The translations under genes and the position numbers were made by a program. Below, one piece after another: positions 53,253 through 63,276 of a DNA stretch of 64,000 nucleotides. Source of the DNA: Azorinus chamasolen (lineage: Eukaryota; Mollusca; Bivalvia; Cardiida; Solecurtidae); NCBI GenBank assembly GCA_963576725.1, contig OY755241.1, positions 24,402,449 through 24,466,448 on the forward strand, read 5' to 3'. The notes beneath the pieces were generated by a model, which was not told the DNA's origin, searched no databases, and saw nothing but the letters and a program-made list of their open reading frames with translations. Positions within the stretch are counted from its first letter, which is position 1. Every line of letters starts with the position of its first letter.

Positions 53253-53765
53253 TTACTGTAAATACACATATCTGGTATAGTTTTTACCCATTTTTGTTCT
53301 CAAACTCTCATCGTCTAGTTGAGAAGCATAAGTCTGCAACAAATAAGACGGTACACTGCGGACAGAGCGGATTTGTCTCTCCCACCCGCCACCCATGTGG
53401 CTTGCAGACGGAGGATTCATTTTAAAGGGAAAAAAGTCACAATTCTGCTTTACTAAGAACTGACAAACTCTCTCCGCATCAAGTTTATTCAACGCCTGAT
53501 TAAGTTCATTCTCCGCTCCTACAAAGTTTGTACCCCAATCTGATCTCAACTTTCTTATTGGGCCCCGAATGGCTATAAAGCGACGTAAGGAGTTTACAAA
53601 GGAATCGGTTTCTAGTGAGTTAGCCGTTTCAACATGAACAGCTCTACATGCCATACAGGTAAATAAAACCCCGTATCTTTTAAACCCCTTGCGTCCTTTG
53701 ATGTAGAATGGCCCGAAAAAGTCAACTGCGCAATATTAACTAGACTGTCGCAGGACAGCAAAGCT
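53253..53765 (-). pseudogene. BEL/Pao-type integrase fragment
   Basis: Minus strand: ACRAVHVETANSLETDSFVN, LRRFIAIRGPIRKLRSDWGT, NFVGAENELN, NPPSASHMGGGWERQIRSVR and LDDESLRTKM, the hallmark of BEL/Pao integrases. The second catalytic motif reads SDWGTNF where SDNGTNF is usual. A frameshift around 53640 separates it from the upstream part (KGRKGFKRYGVLFTC). RT, gag and LTRs are absent. Confidence 0.82.
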
Positions 53766-53946
53766 CGCCTATTGTAGAACTTGTCTACTAAGATGAAGTC
53801 CAAAATATTTTTCTATTTTAGCTGAACTACATCAATGTTAAACCTACTGGCAAACTCTATTCCAAATACCAGCTACCTATGGCAAGTATTTCATGTTGTA
53901 TTAGTGCATTTCAACACTTACCCCAAAACTTCTCTTTGTCACCCTT

Positions 53947-54170
53947 CCTTTTGTTTGCCTTGCGTCTTTGTGCTTGTGGTTTGTTCATGATGTGGAACGT
54001 TTGTCCCTGGTTCTTGTGTGTCTTTTGGTGTTTTCTGTGTTCATTTCGTGTGTGTGTGTGTGTGTGCGTTTGGGTGTGTGGTTGTGTGTGTGTCATGCTG
54101 TCTATCGGTGTTTTGGTGGTGGCTGCGTCTTGCATGTGGCTTTGCCTGCTTGACTTTACTACTTTTCCAT
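53947..54170. repeat. T/G-rich dispersed repeat (SINE-like), copy 2
   Basis: Matches 5845-6056 end to end with a longer GT run near 54050. Only about five bases separate its end from the LINE 5' junction at 54176. Confidence 0.78.
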
Positions 54171-54175
54171 TTAAC

Positions 54176-54553
54176 CTTTGAGCCTTATACAATTCAGCAC
54201 ATTCTCATTGAATGTCCTGATTTAATCTTAATCAGAGATAGGTTCTTTCAAGCAGGTTCCCTGAGGGAACTGTTTGAGCTGGTAGAAATACCAAAAATAT
54301 TTGATTTTTTAAAAGCCATTAATATATATTCTAAACTTTAAAAGGTATATTTTTAGAATGTCGATTATGTTTTGTCCTTATTTTATTTACAATCCTGTTG
54401 ATCGGGACTGACATTTGCATAATCTGGTGGGATTGTCTTCGGATTGTCTTTGTTTGATTTCATCATGTAGATTTATTTACATTATTTATTCGGCTCTATA
54501 TGACCATCAGTGTCGATGGGCCGTAAAACACCATTCATTCATTCATTCATTCT
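54176..54553 (+). mobile_element. 5'-truncated LINE fused to the T/G-rich repeat
   Basis: Starts TTTGAGCCTTATACAATTCA (Cys/His tail) and runs to (ATTC)n. The ORF2 end is intact except AAACTTTAA at the stop. In the 3'UTR a 13 bp segment (GGATTGTCTT) is partly duplicated near 54430-54450. No target duplication enclosing LINE alone was seen. Confidence 0.85.
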
Positions 54554-55341
54554 TTAGTAAATATGAATGAGTAATATGAGAGTGCTGTGAAGCCGAGAGT
54601 ATAAATGTATACAAGATATCAAATAAATAGCAAGATAAGCATAAAATACAGGAAAAGCAAGTGTAAATTACCTGGCTGAATAAGCGTGACTTCTCAGTAC
54701 AGGCGTTCAGATAGAAGAGGAAGAGTTACGACGCCACCTGGCGGACGTTCCGAATTTGTCCTTTCGGCCAGTCTATTTGGCCCATGTGGCGGTGGCGTCC
54801 CCGCATCACTCCTCCCCCACTTTGTTTTTTAGATCATTAGTGATATTATTATTAGTTGTCCTCTTCCCGAGGCTCTACAGATAGAGAAAGTATAAAGAAT
54901 ATTAAGTTTTTGTTTCTATTAAACGGGTATTATTTTCGAAACCGTGGGTTCCTTCTACCTGAAGGTCTGGACCTGAAAACTTTATAAATATAATAATCAT
55001 AATAAGGAAGAGAGAAAAGATAGCTTAATGGAGTACAAAATCATAATAAATGTGATTATTAGACAGCTGGAAACATTTGGAATGACTGCCATTAAATATA
55101 TGCTGTCTCAATTTAACTGATGAGAGTGCAAAACATTGTTCATTCCTCCTTCACAATTCAAACCATTCCAGCCGATGCCCCCCCCCCCCCCCCCCCAGCC
55201 AAAAAGAAAAAATGATTGAGAAGAACAATACTGACTATCATAAACCGACCGGCTAGATGAAATCACCAGTACCATAATGAAAACCCCAAATTCACATCTC
55301 AAGAATGACAGTAATGAGCTGTAGTCGGGTTTTAAAAAAGA
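54554..55341. other. Non-coding, with an 18-19 C homopolymer
   Basis: A C-run is at about 55179-55197. Phrases CCGACCGGCT at 55245 recur at 57208 and 57296, perhaps remnants of one repeat. A short GC-rich part (54720-54810) is unassigned. Confidence 0.5.
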
Positions 55342-56630
55342 CTACAAATTCAAGTTAAACAATTTAGCCAAATTGGAGTTGCTGCTACGAATCAGCTCGG
55401 GGACAGGCACTCCTACTATGGAAGAAACAGTCTGTATCACTAGACCTACCCTCCAAGGACCATGACCTCTGTCACCAGGGAAGGGCAGGTAAGGTGAATC
55501 GGTCTCAAAGAGCAGTTTACGATGACTTGCCAGCATTAAAGTTTCCCTAGTGTAGAATCCACTGTGGATTGTCGAGAGAGACTGAAAACACAATTAGGAA
55601 GGGTACTGCTCCAATTATCAAATTCTTTAGAGTCTCCAACAAAACAATGCCTTTGGATTTTTAGATGAGTTAGATTTAGAGAAACTAACATTTGGAGAAC
55701 TCCTTTAGCTGCAGTACCGTCATTCTTGTCTCTACAATGAATAACCACAGGTTTGTCAAGCCGGTCCGCCAATTTAAGTGTTTTTTTGAGAAATTGGTGC
55801 TGGGCCTCAACTTTACCCTTGACGCACTCTTGCCTGTTATGGGCATTTGAGCAGCGACATGTAGTAGTAAAGTCAAGTCCAACAGCAACTGCCTCTGGAT
55901 ATTGCTGAAACTGGCGCTCTAGCTTGGCAAACATGTGATCTACATTATTTCTGTAAAGGAGATGTGGGTGTATTCCTAAGGTGAAGCTAATCCTATTGTC
56001 TGAAGCAATCAATTTAGGAATTGCACCCCATTTGTTAGGAAAGACAAAATTTGTTATCGCATGGACTAGATTGATATCAGATTTAGACTGTGCTTCCAAT
56101 TCCCTAAGAGTTTTTGTAGAAGTACCAACTAGCTGATCCATGTGGAAGTGGCCATCAATAATGTGGTACCTGAACACAGGATGTCCAACGGACGGACTGG
56201 AGCCATCAGGGTTTACATAGTTGACATGAGAGAGGGACAGTGTTCTTTGTTCAGGGTTAAGTTTTAGAAGAATTTGTGTCAAGGTCAAATAGTTCAACAG
56301 TTCAGAAGTGCGAGATGGTTGGCAAGGATCATAACATGAATTCGGCTCTAGCCCAGCTAATCGGTCATACTCCCTGAAAAAGAGTATCTCCTCATCAAGG
56401 AAATGGGCCTTAGAGGAAGTCAGCTGCTTTTCCACAACAAGTCCCAGAAGAGCCTCAAGAGTCCCCAGTCCAAGGCAGTTACTGATGAACAGAAGAAATC
56501 CGTTCACCAGCAAAAACCAAGCATTTAGCTGGGATTCTCCCTCTATCTTGCTGTGACTTGCGTGGAAACGACGCAATTCTGACATGTCACTAGAGGACTG
56601 ACAGCTGGCACAAGCAACTGCTGGACACAT
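55342..56630 (-). pseudogene. TatD-type metal-dependent hydrolase, intronless, frameshifted
   Basis: TatD-family hydrolase/DNase fold. Motifs in order: IDGHFHMDQL (metal-binding HxH), TLGIHPHLLY, AVAVGLDFTT, KPVVIHCRDKND, KIQRHCFVGDSKEFDNW and, in the next frame, LLFETDSPYLPFPG. The N-terminal ~150 residues are not TatD; they include CPAVACASCQ and a helical stretch. A one-base shift near 55590 separates the first 364 codons from the last ~83 (stop at 55342). No introns over ~1.3 kb suggests a mobile or retrocopied gene. Similar long TatD proteins are numerous in bivalves (recollection). Confidence 0.78.
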
Positions 56631-56633
56631 ACC

Positions 56634-56740
56634 AAGGCATATGTATCCTGTTAACGTGTCGTTTGAGATGATTCACATCTGCATTGCAGATGCTACATAG
56701 GGTTTGAAAGCGGGATTTCTTGGGAGGGGGGGGGGCATTT
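56634..56740 (-). pseudogene. Zinc-finger-like stretch upstream of the TatD gene
   Basis: In another minus-strand frame just before the TatD ATG the sequence reads FQTLCSICNADVNHLKRHVN then RIHMPWYV, a C-x2-C-x9-H-x4-H finger-like pattern, preceded by a Pro run encoded by the G-run at 56727-56735. It may be the true N-terminus, cut off by a further indel. Confidence 0.4.
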
Positions 56741-57404
56741 TGGCAGATGTCTTGATTCTGGATTTTTCTAAATTTTAAAAAGAAACAAGTAATAATTTAT
56801 TAGTTATAAATTATATATCTTTGGTATCTTTTGTTAATTTATTTAAAGCTATTTCCCCCAATATTTATTTTGACCTATTTGAAACTATTGTGACCTAACT
56901 TTATAGATATGTTATGTTTTAGATATTAGCAATTGTTTAGAGAAGATAGAAAATTAAGAAATATAATATATACATAAAGTACCTAATATATAGATACATA
57001 TATATAGGCATGGGATGTGTTAAATCATTTGAGTATAATTCTCTTATATAAAAAATTATCTGACTTAAGTATTCTGGTAACCAGACGGAAAGTATAAAGA
57101 AGTGAATAAAGTTATGCTGCGCAGTCAATATATTGACTTATAAATCATTATTATGACTGTTCTTCATAACTATACATAAACGGACACCATCTATCAATTA
57201 AATAAACCGACCGGCTGGTTAACAGATAGACAGTCTCCGAACAGACAGACTTCAAACATGTAACAAAATTCCCATTAATCGATAATAATGAACCGACCGG
57301 CTGAATTGCCGATCAATAGGAATAAACATTAAAACAGTAATTATTACAATCCATATCCATATCTTACTCACTTCAAAAAAAGCGGCTCTGGCCGGAACCT
57401 GACT
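56741..57404. other. AT-rich non-coding stretch
   Basis: No gene seen; two copies of CCGACCGGCT (57208, 57296). The 63-codon minus frame at 56937-57128 is Tyr/Ile-rich and not credible. Confidence 0.5.
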
Positions 57405-57912
57405 CAGGATCTGATGACGAATCAGCAAATACTTTTGATGCCTATCTGATCATTGAATCTAAGGAAGAAACCAATTTTTCAAATGTATCGCCTTTTGTCA
57501 TTGAAAAATCACTTTTCGGGGCAATTGGCAATACTCAAGAAGTTAAAAAACTACGAGACGGCAAGCTTCTGGTTCAGATAATTCGGAAAAAACAATCTTT
57601 AAATTTACAAAAAATGGAAATGTTTTGTGGTTTAAAAGTCAAAGTCTATCCTCATAGGGTGTGATTCGGGACAGGAGATTGTACTGCTGTTCCGAAGATG
57701 AAATTCAAGAAAATCTTTCAGCACAGGGTGTTTCAAATGTTCGACGAGTTGAAATTAGGAAAAATGTTCGACGAGTTGAAATTAGGAAAAATGGCTCTTC
57801 TGTGAAAACAAACACTTTAATTCTTACTTTCAATAAACCAACACGACCAACTAATTTGAAAATATTTTATAAAATAATTCCTGTAACCCCTTCTGTTTGT
57901 AGACCTTCATGA
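57405..57912 (+). pseudogene. Gag (ORF1) fragment of a related LINE
   Basis: Homologous at low identity to ORF1 at 8856-9799: YLIIESKEETNFSNVSPFVI, KKLRDGKLLVQIIRKKQSLN and GLKVKVYPH, then after a one-base shift near 57660 VIRDRRLYCCSEDEIQENLS, VRRVEIRKN and TNTLILTFNKPTRPTNLKIF. The zinc knuckles are absent since the frame stops at 57912. A 27 bp in-frame tandem duplication (57738-57791) repeats VRRVEIRKN. Represents a second family of the same LINE clade. Confidence 0.72.
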
Positions 57913-58251
57913 CACATTTAAATACAGCATAACTTATTACCATTGAAATTATTTGTCTGCAATCAGTTGAAATAAAACTTAAGCTTTGCACAGGCTTACT
58001 ACTGCTAATCTGATAGTTCTAGTCTTAAAATTATGTTTCACAGCAATGGCACTTCATTTTAAATAAGTAAATACCAAGTACATGATATCAGAATATGCAC
58101 AAGTAACATCAAGACATCCCTTAAGCCTTTACTCCACATAAGCACTTTAAAGAACTATTGTAAACAGAACAGATGGACCCAGATGAGAGAGTTCATATAG
58201 AAAACTGCCTAATCTAGGTTTGCTCTGTTTGTACCATAAGTTAAGTTTTAC
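57913..58251. other. Non-coding with MITE-1 remnant
   Basis: GTAAACAGAACAGATGGACC and AATCTAGGTTTGCTCTGTTT around 58163-58231 are a diverged MITE-1 core. Confidence 0.5.
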
Positions 58252-58255
58252 TTAA

Positions 58256-58456
58256 CCTATTCCCTCATACTGACATGTACTTTTGACACCTATGTAAAAG
58301 ACACGTTTTGAAACCCTTGTGATAAATAGAGTATTTGCTCTATAGCAGCAAATGCTCTATTAATCACAATGGTTTCCAAAACTACCAATTTTCCCTTTTT
58401 TGTAGATTCATTTATAGAGGTTAAGTCTAAAAACAGCTTAATTATGAGTTAATGGG
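58256..58456. mobile_element. MITE-2, complete, 201 bp with TTAA on both sides
   Basis: TTAA 58252-58255 and 58457-58460; ends CCTATTCCCTCATA and TATGAGTTAATGGG. Core GATAAATAGAGTATTTGCTC...GAGCAAATGCTC-type inverted repeat (here AGCAAATGCTCTATTAATC). Confidence 0.8.
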
Positions 58457-58632
58457 TTAAATGTCCAGCATGGAAAAGACCAAAGAAATCAATCCCTGTG
58501 TAAAGCTTTAGTTGTATTAACCTTGCAGAAGCCACAATAAATTCTTAATTTAGTTTTCAAAAGGTAATGTCTTTAGCATAGATTTCAGGCTTTCATAAGC
58601 ACAACAGTATTAGAATTGCTTCAATCAACATT

Positions 58633-58820
58633 TTATTGGGCAGGGTTAACTGTATTGTCTACATGTACAATGTCTGTGTCTTTTTCCAGGCTCTTCTGCT
58701 TCTTTCTTCGATCGGTTCTGCCACCTGCCCGGTCCTTAGAAAAGCGAAACCATTTCTTGATCTCTGTTTCAATCTCTGCATCAGTCACATTGGTACAACA
58801 CTTGATGCTTTTTACAGCCT
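58633..58820 (-). CDS. DUF4806-domain protein, terminal exon
   Basis: Acceptor ATTTCAG at 58827-58821. In phase with the exon at 60024 (joining ...SGLVI-K-AVKSIK). Encodes AVKSIKCCTNVTDAEIETEI, KKWFRFSKDRAGGRTDRRKK, an Lys-rich tail and TAA (58635-58633). The pattern of a final helix with EIExxIxxWxRxxxxR is the C-terminus of DUF4806. AATAAA overlaps the stop (58637-58632) and may serve in polyadenylation. Function of the domain unknown; such proteins are found in many invertebrates and often near transposons. Confidence 0.82.
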
Positions 58821-58894
58821 CTGAAATACATTATTAACGAAGCTTGTTTACGAACAATACTTACTCATTTAGATACACAGGTCTTCTTATGCCT

Positions 58895-58968
58895 TAGCAA
58901 ACAAAGTAGACCCTGATTAGACAGCTCCTATAAAGGCTGCCTGTTCAGGGTACTCTGTTTGCTTATAG
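58895..58968. mobile_element. MITE-1 core in DUF4806 intron
   Basis: AGCAAACAAAGTAGACCCTG, CAGCTCCTATAAAGGCTGCC and GGTACTCTGTTTGCTTATAG form an imperfect hairpin. It sits in the intron between the last two DUF4806 exons. Confidence 0.6.
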
Positions 58969-59455
58969 AAAAATTATAGAGCAGATTCTCTACTACTTGT
59001 TTGGCAATGGTGTTCTTCTTTCCTAGTTCCAGAATGAAAATGTATTTTATCAAATTTGTACACATTTGTGCAAACAATAAATGTTCGGCTTAACTAGAAA
59101 TAAGGATATTGAGCTGGAGAAGAAAAAGATCTATATTATTTGCAAAAACAAACAACAACCCCCAACGAGTGTACTTGTTTCCCAAATTATAAGAGTATTT
59201 GATAGTTCAGTGACCTGTTATACTGAGCAAAGGGGTTTCAAGCTAATCCACCACTCCGAGCTTTCAAGTTATAACTGGTCAGTCTTCTATCAATCTAATA
59301 AAAACTAGAACTATCACTAAAGCTGATTAATACAGCCACTAGCACATTTGACACAGGGATGGGGTTATAGAAATAAAGCTCCTGATGCTAAATTGATGCA
59401 GAACTTCAGATGGTGTTCAACAATACTGCAACTTTAAAAAAGGTTTTGTTGAGGT

Positions 59456-59745
59456 ATGACAGAGACAATATCCGGAAAAAATTCATTTATTAAACCGAGC
59501 CAGATTTTGACAAAAATAACAAAGGACAATAACTCCAAAAATACTGAAGACAGTGTTATGGACCTTGTGCACTGCACTTGTGGTCAGTGTGATCTATCTG
59601 TGTTTGAAGTCAATAGCTTTTATACTTTGGAAGTTATGATTCGGACAAGCTGGACGGACGGAAGGACAGACAGACGAACAGATGGACAGACATAGTGACT
59701 CCAGTATACCCCCACAATACTTCGTTTGTGGTGGTATAATAAATA
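59456..59745 (-). mobile_element. Fragment of a TATACCCCC-type element, reversed
   Basis: On the plus strand it ends (GGAC/GACA)n, GACTCCAGTATACCCCCACA and GGTATAATAAAT, the mirror of the left end at 29008. Lies in a DUF4806 intron. Confidence 0.65.
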
Positions 59746-60023
59746 GAAACTTAATTTGACTTAAGCCTTGGCTCATATTCATTAACCCCTTCAATGCCTA
59801 GCCCCATATGTGATAGAATATGCAAAAAGATAGATTTGGATAAGACACAGAGTAATTCTGCATGTTATCTGGATCCGAGCTGTTTGACTAGTTCTGTTGT
59901 TTCACTAAAAAATAATCAAAATAGCAAAAGTTTAAAAATAGAGCTGACAAAAGCTTTAGCAGAGTACAAATTGTGCAAAACTGAAGGAGATATATTTAGT
60001 TTGAATGATTCCACTTTACTTAC

Positions 60024-60183
60024 TGATGACAAGTCCACTGAGTTTGTATTTAGAAAACCCAGTTTTCTGGCCAACTCCTTTCCAGTTCATAGATATTGCT
60101 AGCGAGTTAGTCACTATATATGCCAGTATCCTCCTCACAGCAGAGCCAGCATTTTCCCCACCAATCCCTGCAAGTGTCCTCAG
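60024..60183 (-). CDS. DUF4806-domain protein, penultimate exon
   Basis: Acceptor TACATTTCAG before CTGAGGACACTTGC, donor GTAAGT at 60023-60018; 160 bp. Encodes LRTLAGIGGENAGSAVRRIL, AYIVTNSLAISMNWKGVGQK and TGFSKYKLSGLVI: the GG...VRRIL...TN.LA..xNWKGxGxKxxF core of DUF4806. Its end phase fits the terminal exon exactly, which supports both calls. A plus-strand open frame at 59794-60102 is antisense and rejected. Confidence 0.85.
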
Positions 60184-60867
60184 CTGAAATGTAGAACAGA
60201 CTGTATCAACCGCATGCATAGTTCAGCCGTCTCTGGCAGACTACAATAATTATTCAATGTCTTAATGCTAAGAAAAATAATATATATGTATATTTAGATA
60301 GGGTTGAATCAAGTACCCGCGTAACCGTGGTGCAGGTAGAAAATCTTCAGTGCCAGGGTAGACATATATATGTGTAACCGGTAGGTTTATAAATTCTAAA
60401 CAGTTAAAAACATGTAATGAAAAAATATATTTTGAGATTAGGTGATGCATTTAAGATTATGATCATCTTTTCTAAAAGTGAAGGCTCTAATCATCTGCTA
60501 CCTCAAAGACGCTGATCAGGGACTGCACATTTTACAAAAATTGAATGGGTACCTGGGTACAAAATCAGTACCACATGTTTCATCCCAAGACCCAGATACT
60601 GACTCTGGAGTTATTATATGTACTTTTTTCTATGAAAAACATAGGAGCTAAATATAAGACAAAGATTAATTAAAGTTTTGCTGGACGTTTATGGCTGATA
60701 AACAACTATTATGTGGACAACAACACCTAATTACGATAATCTAATTCAGACTTTCTTTTCCCCATAAAAAGACAAGCTAAAAATGGATAACGATTCCATG
60801 ATGACAACACTAGAGTTAAAAAATATCTACTGTTTAAACAGACAAGCTAACTAGTTGAAAGGGAATG

Positions 60868-60960
60868 TAAACAAGAGCACTGTAAGTGGGTGCAACGCTC
60901 GTCTGTCATCATTGTCAAGATGAACATGCATACCAAAAATGAAGGTTGTAAATGAAAAAA
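60868..60960. mobile_element. Deleted family C element
   Basis: ACAAGAGCACTGTAAGTGGG...GCTCGTCTG followed at once by CAAGATGAACATGCATACCA, a phrase found near the right end of the family C element (46605). The middle is missing. Confidence 0.55.
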
Positions 60961-60981
60961 TATTTGTTGAGGCATCATTAA

Positions 60982-61176
60982 CCCATTCCCTCATATTGAG
61001 GGCTTTTGACGCCTCTGTAAAAGTCAAATTTTTAACCCATTGTGATAAATAGAGCATTTGCTCCATAGGAGCAAATGCTCTATTTATCACAATGGTTTTA
61101 GAACTACACAATTCTAAAAGTTTCCGTTTTGGCAGATTTTGAGGTTGGATCTAAAAATTGCCTATGAGGGAATGGG
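60982..61176. mobile_element. MITE-2, complete, 195 bp
   Basis: TTAA 60978-60981 and TTGA 61177-61180; ends CCCATTCCCTCATA and TATGAGGGAATGGG are exact complements. Core: TTGTGATAAATAGAGCATTT-GCTCCATAGGAGC-AAATGCTCTATTTATCACAA, a perfect hairpin of more than 25 bp per arm. Best reference copy. Confidence 0.85.
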
Positions 61177-61276
61177 TTGATGGTGTTTTTACTTAGTAGC
61201 CATCTAAAAAGCAACAACTACTTATCATCAGGTTTCGTGCAATAAAATATCAATGCAGAATGCAAATTTAACTTAC

Positions 61277-61379
61277 ACTTTCTTCCTCTTTGACTGTGAG
61301 GCAGAGTCTTCAGCATCTGTTTGAAGGTCAGATGTTTCTTCCGCCCTAGTAAGTTTTTGCCGTGCCTTTTCATAATTTT
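61277..61379 (-). CDS. DUF4806-domain protein, upstream exon
   Basis: Acceptor CTCTTCAG (61387-61380), donor GTAAGT (61276-61271). Encodes NYEKARQKLTRAEETSDLQT and DAEDSASQSKRKK, the YEKAR...TSDLQTD...KRKK segment that commonly precedes the DUF4806 domain; basic end likely a nuclear signal (inference). At least one more exon is expected between here and 60183, and the 5' exons must lie above 61.4 kb or outside the window; I could not find them. Confidence 0.72.
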
Positions 61380-63220
61380 CTGAAGAGCATTATGTAATTA
61401 TAAAAAACAAATGACCCAAGGGAGCATGCAGCCATATCAAAGTTTTGAAAAGAAGGTCATTATCAATGTCTCAAAGTCAAAATTGTATGTCTTGAACAGC
61501 CTTGTTTAAAGAATGAAATAAGAAAAAACATATGAAAAAAGGAAAACAAAAACAATGTCTAATAGATCCAAAGTCATGGACAAGGTATAAAAGGTTTTGA
61601 TACATGTTTGTCACAGACAGTGCTTACTAGGTAAAAACACATACAGCAGACCCTAAGCAAATGTTACTTTTCTAATATGCCAGCTTATCTAGATCTGTAC
61701 TGCATGCATGCAGCATGTCTAAGGAGCTACATTTTATCCTTTATACCTTAATTTATATAACACCTAAGCAAACTTAGCAGACCCAGACAAAGCAGTTCGT
61801 GCAGGAGCTACCTGATCAGGGGCCAACTTGTTAGCCCATAGAAATATAAAAAAGTATCAGAGTTTGTATTACTGCAAATTAGCTACATATGCATGTGCTA
61901 TGGTGCTAGTAACACAGTGCTAGTGTAGACGGATTTCACACATCGCCGTATTGGGTTGGGGAAGTATCAGTATAAAAGTGGAAACAAATATACATAGATA
62001 TATAGATCTCTAAATGACAAAGATACATAGATCTATCTCTAACGTGACAGAAATAGAGATCAGTAATGGTTTATTTTAGCAATACATAGCATTATTTTGT
62101 ATACTTGGTAACTGAGACTTCCTCCCAAACCATTTATCCATCATCCATCTCATAAATCATGTTTTTGCATGAATACTGTGGAAATGGTTGGTTAGCAAGG
62201 CTACCCTAGTGTGAAGGGACCTTGGGGCTCACCATAGCTGCTGAATGTACATGTTTGTCATTTTACATCATGATCACTTTCATAGAACTTTGTTCATCCT
62301 ATTATTACAATCTGTAGACTCCATTCAAGTCTTAAATTTTAAGTTTTAAATGATATGCTTAACTCACAGAATTTCATTTTCACCTATTGGCAAACAGAAT
62401 AAGACCATGACATAAAAGAGCTGTCTTATCAGTGTCTGCCCTGTTTGCTTGTGGACTTTAGCCCTTTCCCTAATATTCCCTCATTTTCCTGCACTAGCAA
62501 ACAGAGAAGACCCAGATCGGGCAGCTCATTATAACACTTCCTGTTCAATATTTATTAAGGATTTCATCACATAATGAATGTTCAACCATGAAACATGTTT
62601 AATGATTTCGTTAATCTCTGCTTAAACTGAACTGGTTTATAAAATGCTTCAAGCAAGCAGAGCAGACCCGGACCAGATAGCTCCATTAGGAGCTATATGA
62701 TAGGGTTAATCTCTGTTTGGCAATTTGGGAATGGTATGGATGAAAATCACTCTTTAAACTAAAATATTCTTAACCTCATTGGTATACATATATTATGTAT
62801 TTGACTGATTGTATTAACATTACCTTTTCATATTACCATATTGGCAAACAGAGCAGAGCAGATCCAGGTCATGTCACCCATCCATATATTAAATAGTATG
62901 AAACTCATTATGTGATAATCACATAGCTCCCTGTAGAAGCTGCCTGATCTGGGTCTGCTCTGTTTGCCTCTGGAATCTGATTATACAGGTTCTAAAATAC
63001 TTTGCAAAAACATCCATAAATATTCATTAGGTAATTAAATCTTATTTAAATATATATTCAACAGGAAAAGGGTTTAAACATTGTTACAAGGGGATAACTT
63101 TAGTTTGGCTTAGTGGTATTACTTGCTGATCAGGGAGAGCAGTTTATTATCCTTCTACATAATTTCTATGTAACTTTTATTGAGCTTGTAATGTCCATGT
63201 TACACACACTGGCAAATTGA
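61380..63220. other. Non-coding with several MITE-1 cores
   Basis: MITE-1 cores of varied decay at about 61766-61850, 62392-62456, 62498-62545, 62650-62722 and 62845-62970 (the last two with CTCCATTAGGAGC and CTGGGT...GGTCTGCTCTGTTTGCC). Perhaps intron or upstream region of the DUF4806 gene. No exon found. Confidence 0.55.
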
Positions 63221-63276
63221 ATGCTTATCATGAAAATGTGGTGCAATATATTGCACCACATTTTCATGATAAGCAT
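63221..63276. repeat. Perfect 56 bp palindrome without spacer
   Basis: ATGCTTATCATGAAAATGTG...CACATTTTCATGATAAGCAT reads identically on both strands, centred between 63248 and 63249 (GCAATATATTGC). A further GCAATATATTGC follows at 63278. Confidence 0.95.

Noticed and set aside
58616..58837. Two plus-strand frames of 62-73 codons
   Set aside because: Shadows of the DUF4806 terminal exon on the opposite strand.
59794..60102. 102-codon plus-strand frame
   Set aside because: Antisense to the DUF4806 exon, whose splice sites and domain match are much stronger.
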